From assembly GCA_964242575.1 (NCBI GenBank), contig CAXTCN010000014.1, forward strand, positions 1 through 64,000: a stretch of 64,000 nt of DNA, in the 5' to 3' direction. The position numbers and the translations under genes are program-made. Below the pieces are notes generated by a model that had not been told where the DNA came from, ran no database searches, and was given only the letters and a program-made list of their open reading frames with translations. Every line of letters starts with the position of its first letter. Within the stretch, counting starts at the first letter, position 1. This document shows, piece after piece, positions 32,699 to 42,059 of the stretch. This DNA comes from JANPPS01 sp964242575. GTDB lineage: Bacteria; Pseudomonadota; Alphaproteobacteria; Acetobacterales; Acetobacteraceae.

Positions 32699-33652
32699 CT
32701 ATGCGCCGTGATCGTGGACTATGTCAGCCCCAGCCCACCGCGAATGCGCAAGGTCGAGGCCCGTTTCATGGCGGGACCCCAACCTCGCCTGATGCTCTAC
32801 CGGCTCGATGTCGACGCTGACGTGCAGCGTGTGCTCGCCGCCGCCCAACAGTACGCCGCGCACCGGGCTCACATCCGAGTAGTCACGCCCCCAGCCGAGC
32901 ACCACGTGCCCATCCTGCACCACCATCGCGTTGGTCGGGTCAAGGTCGATCCAACCGTGCTCCGGACCGAGCCAGCACCCCACCCAGGCGTGCGACTGGT
33001 CCGCCCCCACCAACCGCGCCTGGCCCGGCGGCGGCCGGGTCCGCAGGTAACCGGACACGTAGCGCGCCGGTAGCCCCAACGCGCGCAACCCGGCGATCAT
33101 GGCGTGCGCGAAATCCTGGCAGACCCCGGCACGCAGCTCCAGCACCTTCGCCACCGTGGTGGACACCGTCGTGGCGCCGGGCTGGAAGCGGAACTCGCGC
33201 GCGATGCGGTGCATGAGGTCCAGCGACCCGTCCAGCACTGTCCTGCCCGGCGGAAAGCTCGGCGCGGCCCAATGCCGTGCTTCCGCCAGGATCGGCACGC
33301 GCGGGCTTGGAAACACGAACTCGGCCGCGTCAGACGCCACGGCCAGCGCTGCCGCCTGCTCCCACGGCAGCGTCGCCATCGGGTCCGGGACCGAGCGGGC
33401 CTGCACGTCCACCAGAGCGTCGGTGCTGATGCGCAGCGCCTGATGCACGCCTGAGAGGAACAGCCACGCGACCGGATTGCCAAAATGGTCCTGCCGCTCC
33501 GCCACCCGCTCCGGCACCGGCTCGGCGTGCAGGGTGAATGACTGCACGCGCTGGTAGGGCAGGGTGCGTGGGCGCAAGTGGACCACGTGCGCCGCCAACT
33601 CGACCGGGTCCGCGTAGTCGTAGCCGGTGACGTGCCGCACCCGAAACATCAT
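32699..33652 (-). CDS. Transglutaminase-like cysteine protease domain protein
   Basis: A 317-residue protein with an N-terminal bacterial transglutaminase-like domain (FRVRHVTGYDYADPVELAAH) and a transglutaminase core. The Cys-His-Asp triad is seen in GVCQDFAHAMIAGLR, DQSHAWVGCWL and WIDLDPTNAM. No signal peptide. Its start overlaps the stop of the ATP-grasp/alpha-E gene. Such clusters (cp-ATP-grasp, alpha-E, transglutaminase) are widespread and have been proposed to make and break peptide-like amide bonds; the substrate is unknown. Confidence 0.92.
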   Translation of the reverse strand: MMFRVRHVTGYDYADPVELAAHVVHLRPRTLPYQRVQSFTLHAEPVPERVAERQDHFGNPVAWLFLSGVHQALRISTDALVDVQARSVPDPMATLPWEQAAALAVASDAAEFVFPSPRVPILAEARHWAAPSFPPGRTVLDGSLDLMHRIAREFRFQPGATTVSTTVAKVLELRAGVCQDFAHAMIAGLRALGLPARYVSGYLRTRPPPGQARLVGADQSHAWVGCWLGPEHGWIDLDPTNAMVVQDGHVVLGWGRDYSDVSPVRGVLLGGGEHTLHVSVDIEPVEHQARLGSRHETGLDLAHSRWAGADIVHDHGA

Positions 33653-36024
33653 GCGACCTCGAGCCCCACATCCTGCGTCGGCGGCAACAGGGCGAAGAAC
33701 CGCCGGGTCAACTGATCGGACAGGGCGGCGGTGTTGGCGGCGATCACGTTCAGCGGCTCTGGCAGCCTTGACATCTTCCGCTCCGGCTCGGCCGAGCGCT
33801 CCACGCGCCGCACCAGCGCCTGGGTCCGGTCCAACAACGCGGACGCTGCCTGGGACAGGTCCGGGTCGGCCTGGCCCAGCAATCGCGTGGCCTGCTCGAA
33901 CTGATACGCCATGGCGCGCGGGTTGCTGGTGTCCGCCAGCACCAAGTCCAGCACCGGCGCGGGCTGAAGCGCCGACATGTAGCGGCTGCGGTAGGTAATG
34001 GCGCTGTCGAACAGCTCCAGCACCATGCGCAGCGTGCCGTCCGCGCGTGACGGCGGTTGTGCCAGCAAGGTCGCCAGCACCAACGCCGAGCCATGCGCCC
34101 GCTCGATCCGCCGGCCCAGGTCGAGGAACAGCCAGCCGCCGCCGCGCACCATGCCCTCCGCCGCCACGCCGGCGACCGTGGTGGCCAGGCGCTGCAACCC
34201 GGTCATGGCGTGCACCAGCCCGTCCACTCCTTCATCCCGGTGGCGCAGGTCGGTTTTGGCGGTGCGCAGCGCGTGGGCGAACGCGGCGTAGCTTTCGACC
34301 GTAAGGCGGTCGCGCAGCGCCTCGGTCAGACGGGATGCCTGGTCCAGTCCGTCCGACGTCGCTCCGCCGGGCGCCACCGCATCGCGCACCAGCAGCTCAA
34401 GCGGCCCGCGACTCTCCGGCTCGTCTAGCCCGACCGCCAGCAAGCAGTCCCGCAGCACCGCCAGCTCCGCCATCTCGCGCGGCAGCGGCGCGCCGCGGGC
34501 ACGGCGCAGCAGGCCCGCGCGGCTGTGGCGGGCCTGCATCTCCAACCGCTCGACGGTCCGGCCCAACCAGAAGAAGTCGTCTGCCACCCGGCTCGGCAGG
34601 TCGCCTGGGCTGCGCCGGATCGCGACCGCGGCCTGCCGCACCGGCTCCGGGCCGCGGATCGGCGCGGTCTCCTGCGTCAGCACCCACACATCCTTGAACA
34701 GCGCCCCAGCCGGCAGCGCCTCCGTGACATGCTGGCCGGCGTCCAGCACCCGCGCCAGCCCACCCTGCATCATGCGCCACTCCAGGCCGTCATGCATGAG
34801 GAACAGCCGCAGCACGATTGGCTTGGCCTCCAGCCCGCCCTGGCCATGGCAGGGCGCGAGGGAGGGGGTGGCCTGCATGACGGCGGCGTAATCCCAGGGC
34901 CGCTCGTTGATGTCGGACGACGATGCATCGAGGGAGCGCGGCGGCATGGGATCGAGCGCGGGACGGATGCTCCAGCGCGTCGTATCCTGGGACGCCCTGT
35001 GCCGGTCAGCCTCATTGCCGAACCAAACAGTGGGCGTGGTCGCGAGCCGCAGCGGCTCACCCAGCAAGCGCCGGCACAGCATCGGCAGGAACGCGGCCAG
35101 CGCAGGCACCTCAATCACCCCTGCGCCAGGGTGGTTCAGGATACGCACCGTGCCATGCCGCACCGCATCCAGCAGGCCAGCGACGCCAGGGCCGGCACTG
35201 CCGGCCGGAGCCTCAAGTGGATCGAGGCCGCCGCCGGGCATACGGCGCAGCAGCACATCCACCGGCTGCAAGCCCAGCAACGTCTTGAGGAACAGCGCGC
35301 CCGACCGCACCGTGAGATCCCGTGCCTGCACCAGGGCGCAGCCCAGGTCCCGCGACAGCGCCAGGTGCTCCGGCCAATGCGGATCGGAGACGCCGTGCGT
35401 CAGCAACGCCACCACCGGCGTGCGCCCGGCCGTGCGGGGCGCAGCATCCAGCAACGCGTCCTGCCAGGCGTCAAAGAACGGCCGGAGCTGCTGCACCTGC
35501 GCCGCGCGGAACAGCTCCGGAATGACGCGCGCCAGCAGGCGCCGGCTTTCCCGCGCGTAGCCGATGCCGAGCGCCCCGCCGGTATGGTCCGCCAGCACCC
35601 GCCACTGCCCGTCCGGTCCGCGCGCCAGGTCAACGGCGTAGGCCTGGAGGAAACGTCCCGGCATCGCGGGCGTGGTGCGGCAGGCGCGAAGGAACTCAGG
35701 GTTGGGATAGACCAGCGCAGCCGGCAGCGTGCCGTCCTGCACCGTGGCTTGCGGCCCGTACAGGTCCGCCAGCAACGCCTCCAGCAGCCGCGCCCGCTGG
35801 CATAGACCGTCGTCCAGTTGCGCGAACTCCGCCGCCGCAATCGGCAGCGGGATTGGGTCGCAGCGCCAGGACGGGGTGGCGCCTTCCTCCTCCGCGGTGC
35901 GTTCCAGCCGGTCCGCGCGGGCCTGTAGGTGGGCCGGGTCGAACGATGCGAGCACGCCGAGCACGGCCCGCCATTGCGGACGCACCCCGCCCCGGCCATC
36001 CACCATTTCGTCGAATGCGCTCAC
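33649..36024 (-). CDS. Circularly permuted ATP-grasp type 2 protein fused to an alpha-E domain
   Basis: About 791 residues. The N-terminal half is a circularly permuted ATP-grasp (DUF404/407), with NPEFLRAC, VDLARGPDGQWRVLADHTGGALGIGYA and GLLDAVRHGTVRILNHPGAG as typical parts; the C-terminal half from about residue 475 is an alpha-E domain (DUF403; RVADDFFWLGRTVERLEMQARH and LADTSNPRAMAYQFEQ). In many bacteria these are two genes. A GTG start at 36024, 8 bp after the FAD oxidoreductase stop, is likely; ATG 36099 would overlap that gene. Probably ligates an amino acid or peptide in an ATP-dependent way; inference. Confidence 0.88.
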   Translation of the reverse strand: MSAFDEMVDGRGGVRPQWRAVLGVLASFDPAHLQARADRLERTAEEEGATPSWRCDPIPLPIAAAEFAQLDDGLCQRARLLEALLADLYGPQATVQDGTLPAALVYPNPEFLRACRTTPAMPGRFLQAYAVDLARGPDGQWRVLADHTGGALGIGYARESRRLLARVIPELFRAAQVQQLRPFFDAWQDALLDAAPRTAGRTPVVALLTHGVSDPHWPEHLALSRDLGCALVQARDLTVRSGALFLKTLLGLQPVDVLLRRMPGGGLDPLEAPAGSAGPGVAGLLDAVRHGTVRILNHPGAGVIEVPALAAFLPMLCRRLLGEPLRLATTPTVWFGNEADRHRASQDTTRWSIRPALDPMPPRSLDASSSDINERPWDYAAVMQATPSLAPCHGQGGLEAKPIVLRLFLMHDGLEWRMMQGGLARVLDAGQHVTEALPAGALFKDVWVLTQETAPIRGPEPVRQAAVAIRRSPGDLPSRVADDFFWLGRTVERLEMQARHSRAGLLRRARGAPLPREMAELAVLRDCLLAVGLDEPESRGPLELLVRDAVAPGGATSDGLDQASRLTEALRDRLTVESYAAFAHALRTAKTDLRHRDEGVDGLVHAMTGLQRLATTVAGVAAEGMVRGGGWLFLDLGRRIERAHGSALVLATLLAQPPSRADGTLRMVLELFDSAITYRSRYMSALQPAPVLDLVLADTSNPRAMAYQFEQATRLLGQADPDLSQAASALLDRTQALVRRVERSAEPERKMSRLPEPLNVIAANTAALSDQLTRRFFALLPPTQDVGLEVA

Positions 36025-36031
36025 GCGCTGG

Positions 36032-37144
36032 TCAGGCGGAGAACCGGCGTGGGTCGATCGCTGGCAGGATCGCGCCCGCGGGGCCAGGGTCCCGGCCAAG
36101 GATCACGTCCGCCACCAGCCGGCCGGCGGCGGGCGAGGTCTGGATGCCGTAGCCGCCTTGGCCCACGCACCAGAAAAACCCGTCCGCTGTGCCGTCCCAG
36201 CCAAACGCCAGGCTGCGGTCCGGCGTGAAGGTGCGCAGGCCCGCCCAACTGTGTTCCACCCGGCGCACCTCGATATCCAGCGCCTGCTGCATACGGTCGA
36301 TGGCAATGGCCACGTCCAGCTCGTCCGGCGCTACGTCATGCGGGTGCATGTCCGTTTCGTCGCCCGGGCTCACCATCAGCTTGGTGCGCGCCTCCGGCCG
36401 GATATACCAGGTCTGGTCCACGTCGTTCACCATGGGCCAGCGCGTGGCTTCCCAGGGCGCCGGGTCGATGACGCAGCCGGTGCGCCGTTTCGGCGCCAGG
36501 CCGAGCGGCGTGACGCCGGCCTGTTTCGCCACCTCGTCGCCCCAGGCGCCGGCGGCGTTCACCACCACCGGCGCGGTGAACACGTTGCCGCCGCTGACCT
36601 CGACCTGCCATCCACCGTTGTCGCGGGTGATCCGCCCGGTGCGGCTGCGCAGCGCCAGCACGCCGCCGGCGGTGCGAAGCTGTTTCAGGAAGCCCTGGTG
36701 CAGGTTGGCCACGTCCATGTCGAACGCGTCCTGCTCAATCGCCGCCATCACGGCATACTCCGGCCGGAGTGCCGGGACCAGCGCCGTGACCTCGGCAATC
36801 GACGCCTGCCGCAGCCCGGTGCCCTCGGCCAGCAGCCGTTGCATGTGGTCCCGCTGTTCGGGTGGCGCCAGGAACACGATGGGCCGGTGCGCCAGGATAG
36901 GCGCGTTGGTGAACCCGTCCGGCGGCGTCTCGAAGAACGTCCGCGACAGGCCCGTCAGCGTCCGTACGTCCGGCGGGCCGTAGTTCTGGATCCAGATGGC
37001 GGCGGAACGGCCGGTGCTATGGTAGCCGGCGGCTTCCTCGGCCTCCACCATCGCGACCCGGTAGGCTTCTGAGAGGTGTGCGGCCACGGTCGCCCCAGCG
37101 ATCCCGGCACCAATGACGATTGCGTCGAATGAGTGGGTGTCCAT
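36032..37144 (-). CDS. FAD-dependent amino acid oxidoreductase (DAO family, D-arginine dehydrogenase-like)
   Basis: A 370-residue flavoenzyme. The dinucleotide motif is AIVIGAGIAGATVAAHLS, followed by GYHSTGRSAAIW. The C-terminus has WAGLRTFTPDRSLAFGW and GQGGYGIQTSPAAGRLVAD, the DAO ATG-type flavin motif. HSTGRSAA and the overall arrangement resemble D-arginine dehydrogenase DauA and glycine oxidase. It ends just before the ATP-grasp gene. The TRAP transporter genes lie upstream on the same strand (39-bp gap), suggesting uptake and oxidation of the same compound. Confidence 0.87.
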   Translation of the reverse strand: MDTHSFDAIVIGAGIAGATVAAHLSEAYRVAMVEAEEAAGYHSTGRSAAIWIQNYGPPDVRTLTGLSRTFFETPPDGFTNAPILAHRPIVFLAPPEQRDHMQRLLAEGTGLRQASIAEVTALVPALRPEYAVMAAIEQDAFDMDVANLHQGFLKQLRTAGGVLALRSRTGRITRDNGGWQVEVSGGNVFTAPVVVNAAGAWGDEVAKQAGVTPLGLAPKRRTGCVIDPAPWEATRWPMVNDVDQTWYIRPEARTKLMVSPGDETDMHPHDVAPDELDVAIAIDRMQQALDIEVRRVEHSWAGLRTFTPDRSLAFGWDGTADGFFWCVGQGGYGIQTSPAAGRLVADVILGRDPGPAGAILPAIDPRRFSA

Positions 37145-37183
37145 GGCGCAGCATCGCCGTGGCCGATAGGGCGCGCAAGGCTG

Positions 37184-38527
37184 CTAGCCGTAAACTAAAG
37201 TTGGGAGCCACATGGCAATGCCCGGCACGAACGACAGGATCACGACCGCCACGGCCATGAGCGCCACGAATGGCAAGGTGCCCCAAATGATCGGGCCGAG
37301 GCCGATGTCGGGGGCGATCCGGTTGATGACGAAGATGTTGAGGCCGACTGGCGGGTGGATCAGCCCCATTTCCATGACCACCGCCATGACCACGCCGAAC
37401 CAAACTAGGTCGAATCCAGCATCTCGCAATGGTGGCAGAATGATCGGCGCGGTCATCAGGATAATGGAAACTGGAGGCAAGAAAAACCCAAGCGCGACTA
37501 CAAGCAGTAGGATCGCCAATAACAACAGCCACTTGGATAAGTGCAAACCCACAATCCAGCCAGCGGCGGCTTGACTGATATGCAAGTAGCTCATGACATA
37601 ACTGTAAAGCAGGCTCATGCCGATAATCATCAGCAACATGCCGCTCTCGCCAAGGGTTCCGGCGAAGATTGGCTTGAGGTCCGCCAGCCGATACGCGCCA
37701 TACACCACCGCGATCAGCAATAGCGCCAGCACGGCACCCAGCCCAGCGGTCTCGCTCGGCGTCGCGATGCCGCCGTACAGCGCCACCATCACGCCGGTCA
37801 GCAGCACCAGGAACGGCAACACTCGCGGCAGCGCCGTCAGGCGGTCCTGCATGGTGTAGGTGTCCTGCCGCAGGATTTCCGACCGCGCGCCCCCGGCAGC
37901 GGCCACGGCGGTGGCCTGGCCGAACTCCTGCCGCCACCGCACCACGGCGTAGGCCGCGAACAACGCCACCAGCAGGATGCCGGGACCGATGCCAGCCAAG
38001 AACAATCGTCCGAGCGACTGCTCCGCCGCCACGGCATACAGGATCAGCACGATGCTGGGCGGCAGCAGGATGCCGAGCGTGCCGCCCGCCGCCACCAGCC
38101 CAGCGGCGAAGCCGGGCGAGTAACCGCGCCGTCGCATCTCGGGGATGCCGGAGCTGCCGATGGCGCTGCAGGTGGCCGGGCTGCTGCCAGCCATAGCGGC
38201 GAACAGGCCGCAGGCCAGCACCACCGCGACGCCCAATCCGCCGGGCACCCGGGACAGCCAGGTGTGCAGCGCGTCATACAGGTCCTTGCCCGCCCGGGAT
38301 TTGCCGATGGCGGCGCCCTTTAGGATGAACAAGGGAATCGTCAGAAGGGTGATGCTGGCGAGTTCCTCATAGACGTTCTGCGCCACCGTATCGAGCGACG
38401 CGGCAGGCATGAAGCCCAGCATGAACAGCACCGCGACGCCGCCGAGCGCAAAGGCGATTGGCATGCCGGAGAACAAGGCCACAAGCGTGGCTCCTCCATA
38501 CATGAGGCCGAGCTGAAGCGTGGACAT
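37184..38527 (-). CDS. dctM: TRAP transporter large permease
   Basis: A 447-residue membrane protein with about 12 helices. LLTIPLFILKGAAIGKS, GSSPATCSAIGSSGIPEMRRRGY, GTLGILLPPSIVLILYAV and PPVGLNIFVINRIAPD are DctM hallmarks. It forms the sodium-driven channel of a TRAP system with the small permease and the binding protein encoded just upstream. Confidence 0.95.
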   Translation of the reverse strand: MSTLQLGLMYGGATLVALFSGMPIAFALGGVAVLFMLGFMPAASLDTVAQNVYEELASITLLTIPLFILKGAAIGKSRAGKDLYDALHTWLSRVPGGLGVAVVLACGLFAAMAGSSPATCSAIGSSGIPEMRRRGYSPGFAAGLVAAGGTLGILLPPSIVLILYAVAAEQSLGRLFLAGIGPGILLVALFAAYAVVRWRQEFGQATAVAAAGGARSEILRQDTYTMQDRLTALPRVLPFLVLLTGVMVALYGGIATPSETAGLGAVLALLLIAVVYGAYRLADLKPIFAGTLGESGMLLMIIGMSLLYSYVMSYLHISQAAAGWIVGLHLSKWLLLLAILLLVVALGFFLPPVSIILMTAPIILPPLRDAGFDLVWFGVVMAVVMEMGLIHPPVGLNIFVINRIAPDIGLGPIIWGTLPFVALMAVAVVILSFVPGIAMWLPTLVYG

Positions 38528-38532
38528 GGGGC

Positions 38533-39117
38533 CTAGTGCGGCGAGGGTGCGAGGTGCGCGGGCGCGCTAGCCCGATGGCGGCTGCCAAGCACCTGAAGCG
38601 CCAGTTGCAACGCCAGCAGGCTCATTCCCGCAGCCATGCAGAGGTAGGGAATCCACAGCGGCGGCCCCCAGGCGGACGAGGTAGTCTGCCCATCGACCAA
38701 CGCCTCCTCCAGCAAAGTGAAGCTTTTCCAGGCAAAAAAAGTCACGAATGCCAGCGACAACACGTCCGCCAGCACCCGCCGCGCGTAGTCCACGCGGGGC
38801 GGCAGCAGGACCGCCAGCGCGTCAATCGCGACGTGGCCGCGCCGGGTCTGGATCCAAGCGGCGGAGGCGAAGGTAGCGCCCACCAGCAGGAACACGCTAA
38901 GCTCGTCCTGCCAGTCGCTCGGGATTTTGAAGAAGTAGCGGCCTGCCACCTCCCACGTCAGCACGAACCCGGCGGCGGCGATGGCAATGGACGACAGCAC
39001 GGCCATGACGCCATTCAGGCCGTCCAGCAGGCCCTGCAACACGCCGAGCACGCCAAGGCGCGGAACGTCGGCAACCGGGATGGCGCCGGATGCGGCGTCG
39101 ATCCCGTGCGTGCTCAA
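38533..39117 (-). CDS. dctQ: TRAP transporter small permease
   Basis: A 194-residue four-helix membrane protein. WEVAGRYFFKIPSDWQDELSV and RRGHVAIDALAVLLPP match the DctQ core. The start is taken as the TTG at 39117, which overlaps the dctP stop (TTGA); a longer frame to 39210 would overlap dctP by about 100 bp and adds basic, unconserved residues. Five bases separate it from dctM. Confidence 0.9.
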   Translation of the reverse strand: MSTHGIDAASGAIPVADVPRLGVLGVLQGLLDGLNGVMAVLSSIAIAAAGFVLTWEVAGRYFFKIPSDWQDELSVFLLVGATFASAAWIQTRRGHVAIDALAVLLPPRVDYARRVLADVLSLAFVTFFAWKSFTLLEEALVDGQTTSSAWGPPLWIPYLCMAAGMSLLALQLALQVLGSRHRASAPAHLAPSPH

Positions 39118-40127
39118 GCGACGGCCTCGGCCAGCTTCAACAGCGCGGCGCAGGCGGCGTTGCGCTCGGCAAAGTCCTTCCACGCCGTTGCCTGCGCCAG
39201 TGCCTTCCACTTGCCGATGGCAGCGGCGTCCATGTCCTTGGCGGTGATGCCCGCTTTGGCGAACACCCGCGCCAGGTCCTCGTCATCCTGCTTGGCGGCC
39301 TGCAGCCCGAACGCCTCCATTTCCAGGCCCACCGCGTCAATGGCAGCCTGGTGCGGCTTCGGCAGGCTGTCGTAAATTGACTTGCTGATGAGCAGCGGCT
39401 CGAACATGAACCAGAAGCTGCCGGTGCGGCCGGTCGTGACGTTCTTGGCGATCTCCTCAAGCCGGAACGAAATCAGGCTGGTGCTCGAGGTGACCGCCGC
39501 GTCGAGCGATCCGGTCTGCATGGCCGCGTAAATCTCGTTGCTCGGCACCGAGCTGATGATCCCGCCGGCCGCTTTCAGCATCAGGTCCATCTCCCGCGAG
39601 CCGCCGCGGATTTTCAGGCCCTTCACGTCGTCCGGCTGCACCACGGGCGTGCTGCGGCACGCAGCGCCGCCAGCCTGCCAAATCCAGGTGACAATCCGCA
39701 CGCCGCGCTTGTCCAGCACCGCGGTCAGCTCTTGCCCGATCGGTTGCGTCTTCCAGGCCATGCCCTGTTCGTAGCTGGTCACCAGGCAAGGCATCAGGCC
39801 AATGTTGACCTCCGGCACCTCGCCGCCGGCATAGGCCAACGGGTACACCGACATGTCGAGCGCGCCGCGGCGGAGCGAGGAAAACTGCGCCACGGTCTTC
39901 ATCAACGAGGAGCCGGGGTAGATCTCAAATCCGAGTTCGCCATTGGTGCGGCGCTGCACCTCGGCGGCGAAGCGCCGGGCCAGCCGGTCGCGGAAATCCC
40001 CCTGCTCTAGGGTGCCGCCGGGAAACTGGTGGCTGATCTTAAGCGTGCGCGTGGCAGCGCGTGCCTGGCCGCCAATCAGGGGCGCGGCCAGCAGCGAGCC
40101 AATCGCTGCGCGACGGGTGATGAGCAT
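39114..40127 (-). CDS. dctP: TRAP transporter substrate-binding protein
   Basis: A 337-residue periplasmic protein. ATG 40127 is preceded by GGAGGA and opens a signal peptide with a twin-arginine-like start (MLITRRAAIGSLLAAPL, cleavage after ARA). DctP features are LKISHQFPGG, FEIYPGSSLM, LKIRGGSREMD and the Arg in that strand that pairs with the substrate carboxylate. The ligand is therefore probably an organic acid or amino acid. The first gene of dctPQM. Confidence 0.93.
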   Translation of the reverse strand: MLITRRAAIGSLLAAPLIGGQARAATRTLKISHQFPGGTLEQGDFRDRLARRFAAEVQRRTNGELGFEIYPGSSLMKTVAQFSSLRRGALDMSVYPLAYAGGEVPEVNIGLMPCLVTSYEQGMAWKTQPIGQELTAVLDKRGVRIVTWIWQAGGAACRSTPVVQPDDVKGLKIRGGSREMDLMLKAAGGIISSVPSNEIYAAMQTGSLDAAVTSSTSLISFRLEEIAKNVTTGRTGSFWFMFEPLLISKSIYDSLPKPHQAAIDAVGLEMEAFGLQAAKQDDEDLARVFAKAGITAKDMDAAAIGKWKALAQATAWKDFAERNAACAALLKLAEAVA

Positions 40128-40264
40128 GGACGTCCTCCGATATGACCGTTTTGCGGTGGCTTTCCTTGGACCGATACGACGCGCGGCAGCATGGCGCAAG
40201 CTACGTTGACACATGCGACGGTGCGGCCATACGAAAGCTGGTCCAGCGGGCCAGGAGGGCATGT

Positions 40265-40696
40265 TTGAGCCGGGAATATCCTGCACGTCCCCTGGTCGGG
40301 TTGGGCGTCGTCATGCTGAAGCCCGATGCCGTGCTGCTGGTGCGGCGTGGCAAACCACCCAACCCCGGGGCATGGAGCATTCCCGGCGGCGCGCAGGAGC
40401 TTGGCGAAACCGCGGAGGACGGCGCGCGGCGGGAGTTGCTGGAGGAAACCGGCCTACAGGCGGGACGGCTGTTGCTGGCCGCCAACGTGGACAGCATCAC
40501 GCGGGACAGCGACGGCCGCGTGCAATACCATTACACCATCCTGGACTTCGCGGCCGAGTGGGCTGGGGGCGAACCGCTGGCCGGCGGCGACGCGTTGGAG
40601 GCGATGTTCGCGCCGCTCGATGCCCTGGAGCGTTTCACCCTATGGAGCGAGGCGCACCGCGTCATTGGATTAGCCCGGACGGCGCTGGGCGTTTAG
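40265..40696 (+). CDS. Nudix hydrolase
   Basis: A 143-residue hydrolase. The Nudix box reads GGAQELGETAEDGARRELLEETGL, matching GX5EX7REUXEEXGU. The N-terminus GLGVVMLKPDAVLLVRRGKPP and WSIPGG are typical of ADP-ribose/NADH pyrophosphatase-like members. TTG 40265 is chosen since AGGAGG lies 6 nt upstream; an ATG 4 bp earlier is in another frame. Divergent from dctP. Substrate unassigned. Confidence 0.88.
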   Translation: MSREYPARPLVGLGVVMLKPDAVLLVRRGKPPNPGAWSIPGGAQELGETAEDGARRELLEETGLQAGRLLLAANVDSITRDSDGRVQYHYTILDFAAEWAGGEPLAGGDALEAMFAPLDALERFTLWSEAHRVIGLARTALGV

Positions 40697-40986
40697 CTCC
40701 GTTTGCGCCGTGACGGGCTGGCGCGGCCGAAGTTGAACGACATCGCCAACCCAGCGCAGACCAGCCCGAGCGTCGCCGGGATCAGCCACAACGGCCGCAA
40801 CAGGAACGGCAACTCAATCCAGTCCCAAGCCCACGCCATGCTGTGCCGCTGCAACCAGCCCAGCGCCGTGCCGTCCATCTGCACAAGGCCTTGGCCGAGC
40901 GTCAGCCCGGCCGGCGTGAGGGCAGCAAGCGCCACCGCCGTTACGAAGAACACGGCCGCCAGCACGGCGAACACCCGGGCGGCCAT
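40693..40986 (-). CDS. Small membrane protein coupled to msrP
   Basis: A 97-residue protein with two hydrophobic helices (about residues 4-25 and 65-88) and a basic tail ending SRRKRS. Its ATG overlaps the msrP stop (TGATG), so the two are translationally coupled. In many bacteria the second gene here is msrQ, a larger six-helix haem protein; this one is too small and shows no resemblance. Function unknown; it could assist MsrP with electron delivery or be unrelated. Confidence 0.72.
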   Translation of the reverse strand: MAARVFAVLAAVFFVTAVALAALTPAGLTLGQGLVQMDGTALGWLQRHSMAWAWDWIELPFLLRPLWLIPATLGLVCAGLAMSFNFGRASPSRRKRS

Positions 40987-41909
40987 CACATGAACAGCCG
41001 TTCGTTCGAAAGGCCGGCATACATCCCGGCCACGAACTCGCCATAGCCATTGTAGATACGGGTGGGCACGCGCTGGTCGTTGCCTAGCAGCCGCTCGGTC
41101 GCTTGGCTCCAGCGCGGGTGTGCGACCTCTGGGTTGACGTTGGCCCAAAACCCATACTCGGAGGGCTGGATGCCCTCCCAAAACGTGGTCGGCTTTTTAT
41201 CTGTGAAGCTCACGCGCACGATCGATTTCACCGACTTGAAGCCATATTTCCACGGCAGCACCAACCGAATCGGTGCGCCATTCTGCTTTGGAATGGTTTT
41301 GCCATACAGGCCGGTGGCGAGGAAGGCAAGGTCATTGTTCGCCTCCGCAATAGTCACGCCCTCGATGTAAGGCCATTCGAACTGGGCGCTGCGCAGGCCG
41401 GGCATGGTTTTGGCGTCGGCCAGCGTCTCCATGACCATGTAACGGGCCGATGCCATGGGTTCAGCGATCCGCACGAGATCTTTGAGTGGAAAGCCGGTCC
41501 AGGGCACCGTCATGGCCCAACCCTCGACGCAGCGGTGGCGGTAGATCCGCTCTTCTAGCTGAACCTGCTTCATCAAGTCGTCGAAGTCGAGCGTTCGGGG
41601 CTTGGCCACCATGCCTTCGATCTTAATGGTCCAGGGCTGCACTGGCAGCTTCTGGGCGGCACGGTAGATCGATTTGTCCGTGCCGAACTCGTAATAGTTG
41701 TTGTAGGTGGTGACGTCCTTCTCGGCTGTCAGCTCGCGGTCCACGACGTATTTCGGGTTGCGCGGCGCGCCTTGCGCCCGGGCCAGGCTCGGCAGCATGA
41801 TCCCGGCGGCCACCCCTCCGACCAGCGCCGCACGACGACCGAACGCCAGATGCTCCGGCGTCACGTCCCGCTCCGGGACCTCCCATCCATGACGTTTCAT
41901 CTGGTGCAT
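40986..41909 (-). CDS. msrP: Periplasmic methionine sulfoxide reductase catalytic subunit
   Basis: A 307-residue molybdopterin enzyme (YedY family). The twin-arginine signal is FGRRAALVGGVAAG, cleaved near ARA. The Cys ligand to molybdenum is in YRHRCVEGWAM, and GAPIRLVLPWKYGFKSVKSI is strongly conserved. It repairs oxidised methionines in envelope proteins. ATG 41909 with AGGGG upstream is the preferred start; GTG 41927 and ATG 41900 are alternatives. Depends on the molybdate importer at 11-14 kb. Confidence 0.93.
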   Translation of the reverse strand: MHQMKRHGWEVPERDVTPEHLAFGRRAALVGGVAAGIMLPSLARAQGAPRNPKYVVDRELTAEKDVTTYNNYYEFGTDKSIYRAAQKLPVQPWTIKIEGMVAKPRTLDFDDLMKQVQLEERIYRHRCVEGWAMTVPWTGFPLKDLVRIAEPMASARYMVMETLADAKTMPGLRSAQFEWPYIEGVTIAEANNDLAFLATGLYGKTIPKQNGAPIRLVLPWKYGFKSVKSIVRVSFTDKKPTTFWEGIQPSEYGFWANVNPEVAHPRWSQATERLLGNDQRVPTRIYNGYGEFVAGMYAGLSNERLFM

Positions 41910-42059
41910 TGGTTTGCCCCTGTTCACAAACTAACACAGCATGTAACGCACCGGAGGGCGATGTCACGCCCTGGGCCACCTCTCATTTGCTTTTAGCACA
42001 CTGCTCTGCAACGGTCCCGCCAAGGCCGCGTGTGCGCCGGCCATCAGGAGTGCGCCCCT

